From positions 1-64,000 of the forward strand of contig JAIXQD010000013.1 in assembly GCA_027485855.1 (NCBI GenBank): a stretch of 64,000 nucleotides of DNA, read 5' to 3'. Below are positions 39,198 through 49,947 of the stretch, piece by piece. Made by a program: the position numbers and the translations under genes. The stretch comes from Rickettsiales bacterium. GTDB lineage: Bacteria; Pseudomonadota; Alphaproteobacteria; G027485855. Each line of letters starts with the position of its first letter. Position 1 is the first letter of the stretch. The notes below the pieces were generated by a model, which worked only from the letters and a program-made list of their open reading frames with translations, was not told the DNA's origin and did not search any database.

Positions 39198-40622
39198 CTA
39201 ACGTGGTTTGGCGCGCTGTTCGAATAAGGCAACGCCACGCACCAAATCGAGGGCGCGGGCCAGCTGATAGTCGATAGGTTTTTTATCCGCATCAGCTTTT
39301 TTGGCCTTGTCATCTTTAGTTTTGTCATCGCTGGCTTTGGCATCGCCGACTTTGCTATCGCTGGTTTTGTCGTCCTTTTTGCTTAGCTTATCATCGGCTT
39401 TTTTCTCGTCAGTTTTTTTGTCATCAGGCTTTTTGTCGCCATTTTGCGGATTTTTCAAAGCGCCTTTCAAATCGGCTTCGCGGCGCAGATGCTCGGCATC
39501 GGCTGATTCAACCTTGGCTTGCTCAACCACAATATCGGGCTCAATACCCTCGGCCTGAATAGAGCGGCCCGATGGGGTATAATAGCGTGCGGTGGTAAGC
39601 CGCATGGCGCCCGCCCCTTGCAACGGAATAATAGTTTGCACCGAGCCTTTGCCAAAGGATTTTGTGCCCAGCAAAATAGCGCGGCGGTGGTCTTGCAGTG
39701 CCCCCGCCACAATCTCTGAGGCCGAGGCCGAGCCACCATTGATAAGCACCACTAAGGGCTTGCCGCCAATTTTCTCCTCGCCGCTGGCAGTAAAGATTTG
39801 GTTATCTTCGCTGTGACGGCCGCGCGTGGATACCACTTCGCCGCGGGCAATAAAGGTTGAGCTAACCGAAACCGCCTGATCAAGCAGGCCGCCCGGATTA
39901 TTGCGCAAATCAAGCACATAACCGACCAGTTTGCTGCCCAGCTCTTTTTGCAGGCTTTCAATGGCTTTGTTTAGGCCGGGTTGGGTCAGCTCGTTAAAGG
40001 TGGTGATGCGGATATAGCCAACATCGCCCTCGGCGCGTGAGCGCACCGATTCGATTTTAATAATCGCGCGGGTGAGCGTGACATCGAAGGGTTCGCCCAT
40101 AAGGCCACCACGACGAATAGTCAGTTTAATTTTAGTGCCCGGCGTGCCGCGCATTTTTTCAACCGCTTCAGACAGAGTCATTTCTGTGACGGGATTTTCA
40201 TCGATGTGGGTGATGAGATCGTTGGGTTGCAGGCCGGCTTTAAAGGCGGGCGTGTCATCGATGGGGGAGACAACTTTGATAATGTTATCTTCCATGGTGA
40301 CTTCAATGCCAAGGCCGCCAAACTCGCCCTTGGTTTGCACCTGCATATCTTGAAAATCTTTTTTGTTTAAATAAGAAGAGTGCGGATCGAGCGAGGTGAG
40401 CATGCCATTAATGGCCGTTTCCATGAGCTTTTCGTCGGTCACTTCATCGACATAGTCGGCACGCACGCGCTCGAGCACATCGCTGAACAGCGATAATTGC
40501 CGCATGGTCTCGCTGCTATTTTGGTTTTGCGCTTGGGCGTTGGCTGTGGTTTGGGTGAAACACAGCAAAGTTGCCGCCAGCAAGAGCGGACGATGCAGGA
40601 GGCGCAGCGAGAGAAACGACAT
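39198..40622 (-). CDS. ctpA: Carboxy-terminal processing protease (S41)
   Basis: A 474-aa periplasmic protease. It has a signal peptide (about 1-30, cut likely after ANA), a PDZ domain (about 98-185, GGLGIEVTMEDNIIKVVSPIDDTPAFKAGLQ), and an S41 catalytic domain with INGGSASASEIVAGALQDH (S300) and GTKSFGKGSVQT (K325), the Ser-Lys dyad. The last about 90 residues are a Lys/Asp repeat tail (KKPDDKKTDEKKADDK) that is not part of the fold. It follows envC, ending one base into it, and precedes the YibQ-type gene. Confidence 0.94.
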   Translation of the reverse strand: MSFLSLRLLHRPLLLAATLLCFTQTTANAQAQNQNSSETMRQLSLFSDVLERVRADYVDEVTDEKLMETAINGMLTSLDPHSSYLNKKDFQDMQVQTKGEFGGLGIEVTMEDNIIKVVSPIDDTPAFKAGLQPNDLITHIDENPVTEMTLSEAVEKMRGTPGTKIKLTIRRGGLMGEPFDVTLTRAIIKIESVRSRAEGDVGYIRITTFNELTQPGLNKAIESLQKELGSKLVGYVLDLRNNPGGLLDQAVSVSSTFIARGEVVSTRGRHSEDNQIFTASGEEKIGGKPLVVLINGGSASASEIVAGALQDHRRAILLGTKSFGKGSVQTIIPLQGAGAMRLTTARYYTPSGRSIQAEGIEPDIVVEQAKVESADAEHLRREADLKGALKNPQNGDKKPDDKKTDEKKADDKLSKKDDKTSDSKVGDAKASDDKTKDDKAKKADADKKPIDYQLARALDLVRGVALFEQRAKPR

Positions 40623-41749
40623 TAGGTATTCTTTCCTTTTGTGGTCAACGGATTAACGGGTTCACCGTTTTGTCTTAGTTCAAAATAAATATCTACCATC
40701 GTGCTATTTTGCCGCGCTTTGCCCAAAGGCTCGCCGCCGGCAACATTTTGGCCAACTTCAGCATCAATCGTGCCAAAGCCCGCCAAGAGGCTATGATAAC
40801 CCCCTCTATGCTCGATAATCAAGATTTGACCATAGCCTTTAAATAAACCGGCAAACATCACGCGGCCTGCTGCGGGTGCACGCAACAGGCTATTGGCGGG
40901 CAAAGCCATGGTAATGCCCGGGCTATGATTGCCGACATCATCGGCCGCACCAAAAGCAAGCTTCACTTTGCCGTTGGCGGGCAGGGTAAAGCCATCGGTG
41001 GCCTCTGGCAGCGGCGTTGCTAACTGCGCTAATTTATCAACAAGACCGCGCATATCTTTAGCATTGCGGGTGATGGTGGCGATGTTTTCGGCCAAAAGTT
41101 GCCGTTGCGTTTTGGTTTTTTCAAGTCGGGCTTTGCGTATGGCCAGCAAATCGGCAATTTCACCCCGCTGTTGCAATAATTCCTGACGCGTTGCGATAAG
41201 CTGCTCTTGCTCGGCGATCTGTTGCTGCTCATTGGCGTTGAGTGCGGCAATCATTTCTGCATAGGCATTGGCGCGCTCAATAAGTGCCGGCATTTGTGCG
41301 CGCAGCAATTGCGCCCCCCTGACCATATCAATAGGCGCGCGGTTTTGCAGCAGCATGGCCTCGGGCGGCAGGCGGGCGAGGCGCGACAGCGCCACTAAAA
41401 GCTCGGCCAATTCACCTTGCTGGTCGTTAAAAGCGCGCCGTTGCTCGGCCAGCGTTTGGGCAAGCTGGCTGAGGCTGGCTTGCAGGGCCTGCTCTTTTTG
41501 GCTGATGGTGCTTTCGCGTTGCGCGCTGGCAATGAGGCTTTGCTGAAGTTTTTGGTAGGCCGCTTGCTCTTGCTGTTCTTGGGCCGACAGCGTTTGCTCT
41601 TGATTTTGCTGCTCTAGCAGCTGTTGCTCTAGCTGTTTAAGCTTGCTGTCTTGATTGGTGGCCAAGGCGGGCATAACCAAAGCAAACATAAATAAGAAAA
41701 TATACCTAATCATGCTGCCCATCATACGCCCCGTCATGCAGTCCATCAT
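40622..41749 (-). CDS. Murein hydrolase activator, EnvC-like
   Basis: A 375-aa exported protein. It has a signal peptide (about 10-31), a long Gln/Glu-rich coiled coil (32-125, then 160-240), and a C-terminal LytM/M23 domain (GRVMFAGLFKGYGQILIIEHRGGYHSLLAGFGTIDAEVGQNVAGGEPLG). In place of the metal ligands of active M23 peptidases there are other residues, as in EnvC, so it probably activates an amidase rather than cutting peptidoglycan. It overlaps gpmI by 4 bp (ATGA). Confidence 0.88.
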   Translation of the reverse strand: MMDCMTGRMMGSMIRYIFLFMFALVMPALATNQDSKLKQLEQQLLEQQNQEQTLSAQEQQEQAAYQKLQQSLIASAQRESTISQKEQALQASLSQLAQTLAEQRRAFNDQQGELAELLVALSRLARLPPEAMLLQNRAPIDMVRGAQLLRAQMPALIERANAYAEMIAALNANEQQQIAEQEQLIATRQELLQQRGEIADLLAIRKARLEKTKTQRQLLAENIATITRNAKDMRGLVDKLAQLATPLPEATDGFTLPANGKVKLAFGAADDVGNHSPGITMALPANSLLRAPAAGRVMFAGLFKGYGQILIIEHRGGYHSLLAGFGTIDAEVGQNVAGGEPLGKARQNSTMVDIYFELRQNGEPVNPLTTKGKNT

Positions 41750-43275
41750 TCAGGCGTTGTGCGCAGCAGATTTTGGCCGCTCATGCTGGCGGGTTGCGGC
41801 AACCCCATGAGCGCTAAAAGTGTGGGGGCAACATCGGCCAAAACGCCTTCAGCTAAATGGCTTGTAGCTTGCGCGGCGCCCACAATAATTGCCGGAACTG
41901 GATTAAGCGTATGTGCCGTGTGTGCACCGCCCGTTTGCGGGTCACGCATCAGCTCGCAATTGCCATGATCGGCGGTAATAAAAATTGCGCCTTGTTGTTG
42001 CTGCACCGCTTGCACAACGCGGCCTAAACATTCATCAACGGTGGCCACGGCTTTAATAGCGGCCTCAAGGCTGCCCGTATGCCCGACCATATCGGGGTTG
42101 GCGTAATTTAAAATAATCAGCCCATATTGCTGGCTGTTGATGGCGTTGACCACAGCATCAGTCAGCGCTTGTGCCGACATTTCTGGCTGTAAATCATAGG
42201 TGGCCACTTTGGGCGAGGGCACCATGATACGATCTTCGCCGGTAAATACCGCTTCGCGCCCGCCATTAAAAAAGAAGGTCACATGCGGGTATTTTTCAGT
42301 CTCGGCGATGCGCAGTTGTTTAAGCCCCGCTTGCGCCACAACTTCGCCTAAAGTTTCGTGGAGGTCTTTGGGCGGAAAAAGCGCCGGCATCCAGGCATTA
42401 TGGCTTTGGCTATATTCAACCATGCCTAAGGCCGCCGCGAGTTTGGGCGGGGTGCGCTTAAAGCCAGTAAAATTGGGGTCGAGCAGCGCCGATAAAATTT
42501 GCCGCGCGCGATCGGCCCTGAAATTGGCAAAGAGCACGCCATCGCCGTTTTTTATCGCGGCAAAATCGGGCAGGCGCACTGGCAACACAAACTCATCGGT
42601 TATGTCTTGCGCATAGCTGGCCTCTATGGCGCTGGCAGCGCTGTTAAACGCAGCGCCCGTGCCATGGCATAAGAGCTCATAGCATTTTTGTGTGCGCTCC
42701 CAGCGCTGGTCTCTATCCATCGCATAATAACGGCCACACAGGCTGGCCAATTTTATAAAGGGATTATGCGCAAATTTTGCTTGTAGCTCGGGCAGGCTTG
42801 TGGCGCTGACTTTGGGCGGCGTGTCGCGCCCATCTAAAAAAGCGTGCCAGTAAACAGTGATTTTATGAGCCGCTAAAATCTCGGCCAAAGCCAGCATGTG
42901 CTGCGCATGAGCATGCACGCCACCGCTTGAGGTCAGGCCCATTAAATGCGCGCTGCCGCCACTGGCTTTAAGCTGCTCTATAAAATGCAGCAAAGCCGGA
43001 TTGCTGGCTAAAGTGCCAAGGCTGATAGCGCGATCAATCAGCGGCAAATCCTGATAAACAATGCGGCCCGCGCCCAAATTCATGTGGCCCACTTCAGAAT
43101 TGCCCATTTGCCCCTCTGGCAAGCCAACATTGTTGCCAGAAGTGTGTAAAAACCCGTGCGGATAATGATGCCAAAGATGAAAAAAGTTTTTTGGCTCGGC
43201 CAGCAGCACAGCATTATCGGCGCGTTCTGTGCGCCAGCCCCAGCCATCAAGAATACATAAAACAACAGGACGCAT
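41746..43275 (-). CDS. gpmI: Phosphoglycerate mutase, cofactor-independent
   Basis: Interconverts 3- and 2-phosphoglycerate in glycolysis and gluconeogenesis. The 509-aa, two-manganese alkaline-phosphatase-fold enzyme has VVLCILDGWGW (D10), the phosphoserine site GQMGNSEVGHMNLGAGR (S60), HAFLDGRDTPP, FANFRADRARQI, and ITADHGNCELM near the C-terminus. Located between rlmH and envC with short overlaps on both sides. Confidence 0.96.
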   Translation of the reverse strand: MRPVVLCILDGWGWRTERADNAVLLAEPKNFFHLWHHYPHGFLHTSGNNVGLPEGQMGNSEVGHMNLGAGRIVYQDLPLIDRAISLGTLASNPALLHFIEQLKASGGSAHLMGLTSSGGVHAHAQHMLALAEILAAHKITVYWHAFLDGRDTPPKVSATSLPELQAKFAHNPFIKLASLCGRYYAMDRDQRWERTQKCYELLCHGTGAAFNSAASAIEASYAQDITDEFVLPVRLPDFAAIKNGDGVLFANFRADRARQILSALLDPNFTGFKRTPPKLAAALGMVEYSQSHNAWMPALFPPKDLHETLGEVVAQAGLKQLRIAETEKYPHVTFFFNGGREAVFTGEDRIMVPSPKVATYDLQPEMSAQALTDAVVNAINSQQYGLIILNYANPDMVGHTGSLEAAIKAVATVDECLGRVVQAVQQQQGAIFITADHGNCELMRDPQTGGAHTAHTLNPVPAIIVGAAQATSHLAEGVLADVAPTLLALMGLPQPASMSGQNLLRTTPE

Positions 43276-43736
43276 TAGCCCTCGCGGTGATAGGGGTGTC
43301 CGGCCAGAATTTGCTGGGCGCGGTAAAGCTGCTCAAACAGCATCACGCGCACCAGCCGATGCGGCCAGGTGAGTTGGCCAAAAGACCATAGCAGATTTGC
43401 CTTGCTGCGCACAGCCTCAGATACGCCATCGGGGCCGCCAATAATGCAGCCCATGAGCGGGCCTCGTTTATCGGCCATGGTTTGCAGTTTTTGCGCCAAG
43501 GCCGCACTGCTAAAATTGGCGCCGCGTTCATCTAGCACAATGAGGTTGTCGCATTTGGCCGTGGCTGCCAGCAAATGCACGGCCTCCTCATTTTGGCGGG
43601 CAATGGCTTGAGCCGCCTTAGAGGCAGGCGCGGTTTTTTCAGATAGCGGCCAGCTGAGCCGCGCCAGATACTCATCGGCCAAAATATTTGTGGCGTCACG
43701 CTTGGCTCTGCCAATGCTGGCCAAGACCCAACGCAT
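43275..43736 (-). CDS. rlmH: 23S rRNA pseudouridine-1915 N3-methyltransferase
   Basis: A 153-aa SPOUT methyltransferase. It starts MRWVLASIGRAK, has a conserved LIVLDERGANFSSAALAQKL, the SAM-knot IGGPDGVSEAV, and the C-terminal FGQLTWPHRLVRVMLFEQLYRAQQILAGHPYHR. The start was set at ATG 43736 because family members begin there; a 14-residue upstream extension in the same frame overlaps rsfS. It overlaps gpmI by one base and follows the rsfS stop by one base. Confidence 0.95.
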   Translation of the reverse strand: MRWVLASIGRAKRDATNILADEYLARLSWPLSEKTAPASKAAQAIARQNEEAVHLLAATAKCDNLIVLDERGANFSSAALAQKLQTMADKRGPLMGCIIGGPDGVSEAVRSKANLLWSFGQLTWPHRLVRVMLFEQLYRAQQILAGHPYHREG

Positions 43737-43737
43737 C

Positions 43738-44286
43738 TTAGCTGAGCACCGTGCGCCGCTGTGTGGGTTCGCTCTCATCTTCCCAGATTTTTTCCAGGTT
43801 ATAAAAGCTGCGCACCTCGGGCCTAAATAAATGCACTACCACATCGCCGGCATCCACGATGGTCCAATCGCCTTGCTTGGCGCCTTCAATGCGCGGCTTT
43901 GCGGGCAAAAGTGCGGCCAGCTTGTTTTGCAGCGCATCGGCCATGCTGACGACTTGCCGCGATGATGTGCCCGAGGCAATAATCAACCAATCGGCCATGC
44001 TGCTTTTGCCAGCAAGATCGATGCACAGCATCTCTTGTGCTTTCATATCTTCCAGCACTTTAATGGCAAGGTTAAGCAGTGCCGTATCACGTGCGGGTGC
44101 GGCGGCTTTTTTTGCGGCAGGTTTTTTGGCCACAGTTTTTGCGGCAGGTTTTTTGGCAACTGGCTTTTTAGCGACTGGCTTTTTGAGGGGCAGCTTTTTT
44201 GTAGCCAATTTTTTGACAGCTGACTTAACGCTTGCTGGTTTTTTTGTGGTGGTTTTTGTGCTTTTCGCTGGTGGGGTCTTAGGCAT
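43738..44286 (-). CDS. rsfS: Ribosomal silencing factor RsfS with Lys-rich N-terminus
   Basis: RsfS binds uL14 and blocks subunit joining in slow growth. The C-terminal about 110 residues match the family (VLEDMKAQEMLCIDLAGKSSMADWLIIASGTSSRQV, GAKQGDWTIVDAGDVVVHLF, RSFYNLEKIW). The first about 70 residues are unusual: a Lys/Ala/Pro repeat (KKPVAKKPVAKKPAAKTVAKK) like a histone H1 tail. Start ATG 44286 has AAGGGA upstream and overlaps the nadD stop by 8 bases. A longer frame to 44478 runs through nadD and is rejected. Confidence 0.92.
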   Translation of the reverse strand: MPKTPPAKSTKTTTKKPASVKSAVKKLATKKLPLKKPVAKKPVAKKPAAKTVAKKPAAKKAAAPARDTALLNLAIKVLEDMKAQEMLCIDLAGKSSMADWLIIASGTSSRQVVSMADALQNKLAALLPAKPRIEGAKQGDWTIVDAGDVVVHLFRPEVRSFYNLEKIWEDESEPTQRRTVLS

Positions 44287-44845
44287 GTGTTCCCTTTCTG
44301 ATGGCAGTGCTGGATTGCTGATAAAATTTTTGCCGCAGCCAGCACCAATGCTGGGCGGTATGAGTGCTAAAAATAGTGCGGCGCAAAGCTTGCGCGCGCG
44401 GCGGGCGACTAATAATAGCCATGGGGATAAGTGTGAGCAGATTCTGCCAACGATACCAGCGTCTGAATTGTTGGGCATTGTCGCTGCCCATCAGCCAAAC
44501 AAATTGGGTGGCCGGAAAATGCTGTTGCAGTTGTTTAATGGTATCATAGGTGCGGCTGGTGCCAAAATATTGCTCGATGCTGCAAATGCGCAATTTTGGG
44601 TGACGGGCTATAGCGCGACATAAAGCCATGCGCGTGGTCAGCGCTGCGGTTTTTTGTTTGTATTTAAGGGGGTTTTGCGGGGTAACCAACCACCAGACCT
44701 CATCGAGGTGCAGGCGACGCAGTGCCAAAAGGCTAATGCCACGATGCCCCGCATGTGGCGGATTAAAGCTACCGCCCAAAAGCCCAATGCGCCGCCCAGC
44801 AAACAACGTTGCTTGCGACGGGCGCGGGTCGAAAGCGGTGGGCAT
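44279..44845 (-). CDS. nadD: Nicotinate-nucleotide adenylyltransferase
   Basis: Makes deamido-NAD from nicotinate mononucleotide and ATP. The 188-aa product has the nucleotidyltransferase motif RRIGLLGGSFNPPHAGHRGIS, WWLVTPQNPLK, SRTYDTIKQLQQHFP and VWLMGSDNAQQF (the LxGxD motif), and the C-terminal ISRPPR then STAIRK (ISSTxIR). Start ATG 44845 was chosen because the GTG-started longer frame would overlap the neighbouring gene fully. Usually proB-proA stand between obgE and nadD in alphaproteobacteria; they are absent here. Confidence 0.93.
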   Translation of the reverse strand: MPTAFDPRPSQATLFAGRRIGLLGGSFNPPHAGHRGISLLALRRLHLDEVWWLVTPQNPLKYKQKTAALTTRMALCRAIARHPKLRICSIEQYFGTSRTYDTIKQLQQHFPATQFVWLMGSDNAQQFRRWYRWQNLLTLIPMAIISRPPRAQALRRTIFSTHTAQHWCWLRQKFYQQSSTAIRKGTHA

Positions 44846-44858
44846 TATGCTTGTTTCA

Positions 44859-45599
44859 CTATTGCGCCAGCAGCAAGGGGCTGTCGGTGGCAAAGCGCGG
44901 CAAAATTCTAAATTGCCAGCCAGTGACCGAATAAAGATTATACTCGCTGCCACTGGGTTGGCTTAAATAAGCCTCGATATAGGGCGTGCGGCGCAGGCTG
45001 GCGGCATTGACGGCGGGGGCACCAACGGGCGGCGCCTCATTGCCAGACTGGCAGGGGATATCAAACTGAATCATTTGTGTGGGCATCATGACGGGCACTG
45101 CATTACGAAAAATGCGCACGGCCGGCCCCATCACGCGGCACATTTGCCCACTATTGGCGCCCATATTATAGGGCGCCACATTCATGGCCAGAACTTGCAC
45201 ATGATAAGCCGCTTGTGCGCGCAGTTGCCTTTCAGTGGCATTGGGTTTGCGTGCTTTACCATCGGCCGGGCCACCAACACGGGCGGGGTTTTTGGGGTAA
45301 GCCTCGGCAGGATTATAATCCTGTTCAGGGCGGGCAACCTCGCGGCTTTTATCAACGGCATTTTGCAGCACTTCTGGCAGCGCTTGCTGGGGCAGCGTGA
45401 CGTTATTGGCCGCCAGCGGCAAAGCGGGCACAGTTTCTGTGGTGGTGCTCGCAACAGGGGCGCTGGCAACAGGGGCGCAGGCGGCAGGCGATGCTGGGGC
45501 AAAGTAAAAATAAGCTATGCTCAAGCCGCCGGTCATAAAAAGGCCGATGGCAGCGCCAATCAGCACCGAGCGTTTGTGGATTATCGAATCAAAAGCCAT
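44859..45599 (-). CDS. Unknown membrane-anchored periplasmic protein
   Basis: A 246-aa protein. Residues about 11-32 form one membrane helix or uncleaved signal (VLIGAAIGLFMTGGLSIAYFYF), followed by a low-complexity Ala/Pro/Val/Thr stretch, then a domain from about 125 to 246 (AYHVQVLAMNVAPYNMGANSG, MMPTQMIQFDIPCQ, PYIEAYLSQPSGSEYNLYSVTGWQFRILPRF). Two Cys (in GQMCRVMG and FDIPCQSG) could form a disulphide. No recognised family. It takes the place of proBA upstream of nadD and lies 13 bp from it. Confidence 0.55.
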   Translation of the reverse strand: MAFDSIIHKRSVLIGAAIGLFMTGGLSIAYFYFAPASPAACAPVASAPVASTTTETVPALPLAANNVTLPQQALPEVLQNAVDKSREVARPEQDYNPAEAYPKNPARVGGPADGKARKPNATERQLRAQAAYHVQVLAMNVAPYNMGANSGQMCRVMGPAVRIFRNAVPVMMPTQMIQFDIPCQSGNEAPPVGAPAVNAASLRRTPYIEAYLSQPSGSEYNLYSVTGWQFRILPRFATDSPLLLAQ

Positions 45600-45697
45600 G
45601 CATAATTATAGCTTAAATTGCTAAAAAAGTCGCAATTTTTAACGGGGTGTTATGCCTGCGGCCCTTTGCACAAAGCCATGTGCTGCTGTTTTCCGGC

Positions 45698-46726
45698 TTA
45701 TTCTGCCTTGGCAGCGTCGCTGTCTTTGCTGGCGGTAATTTTTTTATAAAGTTCGTGCAATATTTCAGGAACACCATTACCCGTTGCGGCTGATAACAGC
45801 AGCACAGGTTTGCGGCTGGCCTTGCTGAGGGCGGCTTTTTTCTGGGCCAGATCTTTTGCATCGAGCGCATCGGTTTTGTTCAGCGCCACCAATTCTGCTT
45901 TGCGCGTAAGCCCGCCGCCATAGGCTTTGAGCTCTTGTCTGACGGTTTTGTAATTGGCCACCACATCGTCGGCGGTGCCGTCAATCATGTGTAACAGCAC
46001 ACGGGTGCGCTCAACATGGCCTAAAAAGCGGTCGCCAAGGCCGTGGCCCTCATGCGCGCCCTCAATCAAGCCCGGAATATCGGCCAGCACAAACTCAACC
46101 GCATCACGCTGTCCACCAAAACGCACCACGCCTAAATTGGGCGCTAATGTGGTAAAGGGGTAATCGGCAATTTTGGGCTTGGCCGAGGTGGCGCTGGCCA
46201 AAAAGCTGGATTTACCGGCATTGGGCAGGCCAATAATGCCAGCATCAGCAATCAGTTTTAGGCGCAGCCATACCCACATTTCTTGCCCGGGCCAACCCGG
46301 CAAGGCTTTGCGCGGCGCTTGATTGGTGGATGATTTGTAGTGCGAATTGCCAAAGCCACCATCGCCACCACGCAGCAGCACCAGTTTTTGCCCAGGGGTG
46401 GTAAGGTCGGCCAGCACATTTTCTTTATCGTCGGCCAAAACAACTGTGCCAACTGGCACGCGCAATATCACATCTTTGCCATCGGCACCGGTTTTGTTGC
46501 TGCCAGCGCCTGCAGCGCCATTGCCCGCCTTAAAATGCTGCTGATAACGGTAATCGATGAGGGTGTTAAGGTCGGCCAGTGTTTCAAAAATAATATCGCC
46601 GCCACGGCCACCATTGCCACCATTGGGGCCGCCATATTCTATAAATTTTTCGCGCCGAAAACTGGCAGCACCCTTGCCGCCATCGCCGCTTTTAAGATAG
46701 ATTTTGGCTTCGTCTAAAAACTTCAC
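45698..46726 (-). CDS. obgE: GTPase Obg/CgtA
   Basis: Late 50S-assembly GTPase. The 342-aa product has a Gly-rich Obg fold ([36 protein letters not shown]), then a GTPase domain with GLPNAGKSS, the switch [36 protein letters not shown] and LLSAATGNG. Start is GTG 46726, giving the family start [10 protein letters not shown] with AAGGA upstream; a longer frame to 46768 lacks support and overlaps the rpmA terminator region. Confidence 0.95.
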   Translation of the reverse strand: MKFLDEAKIYLKSGDGGKGAASFRREKFIEYGGPNGGNGGRGGDIIFETLADLNTLIDYRYQQHFKAGNGAAGAGSNKTGADGKDVILRVPVGTVVLADDKENVLADLTTPGQKLVLLRGGDGGFGNSHYKSSTNQAPRKALPGWPGQEMWVWLRLKLIADAGIIGLPNAGKSSFLASATSAKPKIADYPFTTLAPNLGVVRFGGQRDAVEFVLADIPGLIEGAHEGHGLGDRFLGHVERTRVLLHMIDGTADDVVANYKTVRQELKAYGGGLTRKAELVALNKTDALDAKDLAQKKAALSKASRKPVLLLSAATGNGVPEILHELYKKITASKDSDAAKAE

Positions 46727-46764
46727 AATAACGTCCTTTATAAACAGGCGCCTAAAGTCGCCCA

Positions 46765-46788
46765 ACAAAAAGGCGGCTTATGCCGCCT
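46765..46788 (-). terminator. Rho-independent terminator after rpmA
   Basis: On the minus strand AGGCGGC-ATAA-GCCGCCT is followed by a T-rich stretch (TTTTTG). It lies 36 bp after the rpmA stop and 38 bp before the obgE start, so obgE may need its own promoter or read-through. Confidence 0.65.
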
Positions 46789-46823
46789 GATTGCGTGCTC
46801 TGCACTAAGTATTAATTCCTACA

Positions 46824-47093
46824 TTACTCTGCAGCAGCGGCGGCAGGTACAATAGTAATATAGGTGCGGTCTTTGGGGCCGCCTTTAAACAGCACTTCGC
46901 CATTGACCAGCGCAAACAGCGTGTGATCGCGGCCAATGCCAACATTTTTGCCGGGGTGATATTCAGTGCCGCGTTGGCGCACCAGAATATTGCCAGCTAA
47001 AACCTGCTCGCCACCATAGCGTTTGACGCCTAAACGACGACCAGCGCTATCGCGACCATTGCGGGACGAACCGCCTGCTTTTTTATGTGCCAT
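46824..47093 (-). CDS. rpmA: Ribosomal protein bL27
   Basis: An 89-aa L27 with the diagnostic start [28 protein letters not shown] and middle [29 protein letters not shown]. The N-terminus reaches the peptidyl-transferase centre. It follows rplU by 51 bp in the standard rplU-rpmA operon. Confidence 0.97.
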   Translation of the reverse strand: MAHKKAGGSSRNGRDSAGRRLGVKRYGGEQVLAGNILVRQRGTEYHPGKNVGIGRDHTLFALVNGEVLFKGGPKDRTYITIVPAAAAAE

Positions 47094-47144
47094 GTTGTGT
47101 GCTCCCCTTAACTATAATTCTAAATTTATAATGCAGCGATTATT

Positions 47145-47456
47145 TTAGGCGGCAATGCCGGTGATTTTAAGCACCGTGAACCATTGACGATGACCCGTTT
47201 TGCGGCGCGAATTTTTGCGGCGGCGCTTTTTGAAAATGATGACTTTATCGGCTTGTGCTTCGGCGATAATTTCTGCCGTAACCACGGCGCCGGCCACTGT
47301 GGGTGTGCCCGCTTTGGTTTTGCCTGCATCGCTGATAAGCAACACGTTATCGATGTTGATGGTGCTGCCGGCTTCGCCCGCAACTTTTTCAACTTTAATG
47401 AGGTCGCCTGCGGCTACTTTATATTGCTTGCCGCCCATGCCAATTATCGCAAACAT
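47145..47456 (-). CDS. rplU: Ribosomal protein bL21
   Basis: A 103-aa L21: [39 protein letters not shown], and the basic [28 protein letters not shown]. The start is ATG 47456 with GGAGAG four bases upstream; an in-frame ATG at 47510 would add 18 non-family residues. First gene of rplU-rpmA. Confidence 0.97.
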   Translation of the reverse strand: MFAIIGMGGKQYKVAAGDLIKVEKVAGEAGSTINIDNVLLISDAGKTKAGTPTVAGAVVTAEIIAEAQADKVIIFKKRRRKNSRRKTGHRQWFTVLKITGIAA

Positions 47457-47554
47457 TACACTCTCCGGTAGGGGGGTAAACCCCTGATTAAAAACAATAA
47501 AAGCTATCAAAGGCGCAGTATGCGGCTTTGAGTGATCTTTTCGCGTGCGCGTTT

Positions 47555-47582
47555 ATTAGCAAGAACTGAGCGCTATTGTCAA
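47555..47582 (-). promoter_or_regulatory. Putative rplU-rpmA promoter
   Basis: On the minus strand TTGACA (47582-47577) is followed after 16 bases by GCTAAT (47560-47555). The -35 is a perfect match and the -10 matches four of six. It would give a leader of about 90 nt before rplU. Just before the rplU ribosome binding site the leader contains GGGG-TTTA-CCCC (near 47473-47484), a possible small hairpin. Confidence 0.45.
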
Positions 47583-47683
47583 TAATAGTTTGCTAGAGCC
47601 TGTGCTTGTAGCATGGTTTTAACGATAATTCTAAAAACAAGTCAGCGGCGGCAATTAAAGGCAGCGTTAACCAATCGGAGTGA

Positions 47684-48815
<1,132 letters not shown>

Positions 48816-49040
48816 ATAGCCCTATTGCGTGTGGGTTTGGCGTGCGAGCCAGCGCGTTGGTTTAGGCGTGCCGATAGGTGCGTTTGTTTGCGTGTTGCGC
48901 TAAAATAAGCAGCCTGCCACTGCGCCATATTGTTTATGGGCGATAGCGGCAAAATGTTTAAAAAAATGTTAAAATTCATGTGCCCAAACAGCAAAGCCTG
49001 CTATAATGAGGGCTAATTAGATTCTGCAGTTCATAAGGCC

Positions 49041-49934
49041 ATGCGTCAAAAATCATCCTCACAGGTTATTTTGCTTACGTCGCATCTGCGTGCGCTATTG
49101 CTGCGCTCGTCTTATGTGCTGTTGGTGGGTTTGTCTTTTGGCTTGCTGTTGCTCAACCCGACTGAAGTTTCCGAGCGCTGGCGCATGAAGATATTAGATG
49201 TTGTCTCGCCCATATTACAAGCCGTGCAGCAACCTGCTGCCAGCCTCGATAAAATGGCCGAGGGCTTGCGTAATTATCAATCAGTGCTGGCCGAAAATGA
49301 AATGCTGCGCACGCAAAATGAATCCTTGCTGCAATGGCAACAGCAGGCTTTACAACTTACCGATCAAAACCAGCAATTGCAAAAACTACTGGCGCTGCAT
49401 TTGCCCGCAGCACCACAACAGCGTTTTGCGGCGCGTTTGCTTACCAGTCAATTTTCGCCTTATGCGCATAGTGTGGTGTTAGCCGCGGGCACGCAGGATG
49501 GCGTGCGCGAGGGCATGCCCGTTATGGGCGGGCAGGGCTTGTTGGGGCGTGTGGCGGCAACAGGGCAATTTGCAGCGCGTATTGTGCTGCTCACCGACCC
49601 TGCCTCGCGTTTACCGGTCAGGCTCCAGCGCAGCAGCGATAAAGCAATTTTAAGTGGCGATGGCAGCGCTATGCCCAGTTTACGCTTTTTGCCACAAGAG
49701 AGCGATATTAAAGCCGGCGATGTTATTGTGACGGCCGCGCTGGATGGCTTTTTGCCAGCTGATTTGCCGGTTGGCGTTGTTGTTGGCGGCAACAGCAGCA
49801 GCGGTGCGGGTGAGTGGCGCGTGCGCCTCTACGATGAAGCGGCCAAGCAAGATATAGTGCAGTTGTTAAATTATCATCAGGTTTTTGACCTTCCTGAAAA
49901 TATTCCTAATAAATCGGCTGGCTCGCGCCCATGA
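49041..49934 (+). CDS. mreC: Rod-shape protein MreC
   Basis: A 297-aa bitopic protein. The membrane helix lies at about 20-42. A coiled coil follows (about 75-125, QSVLAENEMLRTQNESLLQWQQQALQLTDQNQQLQKLL). The two-barrel periplasmic domain contains VVLAAGTQDGVREGMPVMGGQGLLGRV and GDVIVTAALDGFLPADLPVGVV. It scaffolds the elongasome with MreD and PBP2. mreD starts 13 bp after it. Confidence 0.94.
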   Translation: MRQKSSSQVILLTSHLRALLLRSSYVLLVGLSFGLLLLNPTEVSERWRMKILDVVSPILQAVQQPAASLDKMAEGLRNYQSVLAENEMLRTQNESLLQWQQQALQLTDQNQQLQKLLALHLPAAPQQRFAARLLTSQFSPYAHSVVLAAGTQDGVREGMPVMGGQGLLGRVAATGQFAARIVLLTDPASRLPVRLQRSSDKAILSGDGSAMPSLRFLPQESDIKAGDVIVTAALDGFLPADLPVGVVVGGNSSSGAGEWRVRLYDEAAKQDIVQLLNYHQVFDLPENIPNKSAGSRP

Positions 49935-49947
49935 TGGTGAGGCGTTC

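Noticed and set aside
44287..44478. A longer RsfS N-terminus including a hydrophobic stretch
   Set aside because: The region encodes NadD in another frame, and the ATG at 44286 has a Shine-Dalgarno and the typical 8-base overlap.
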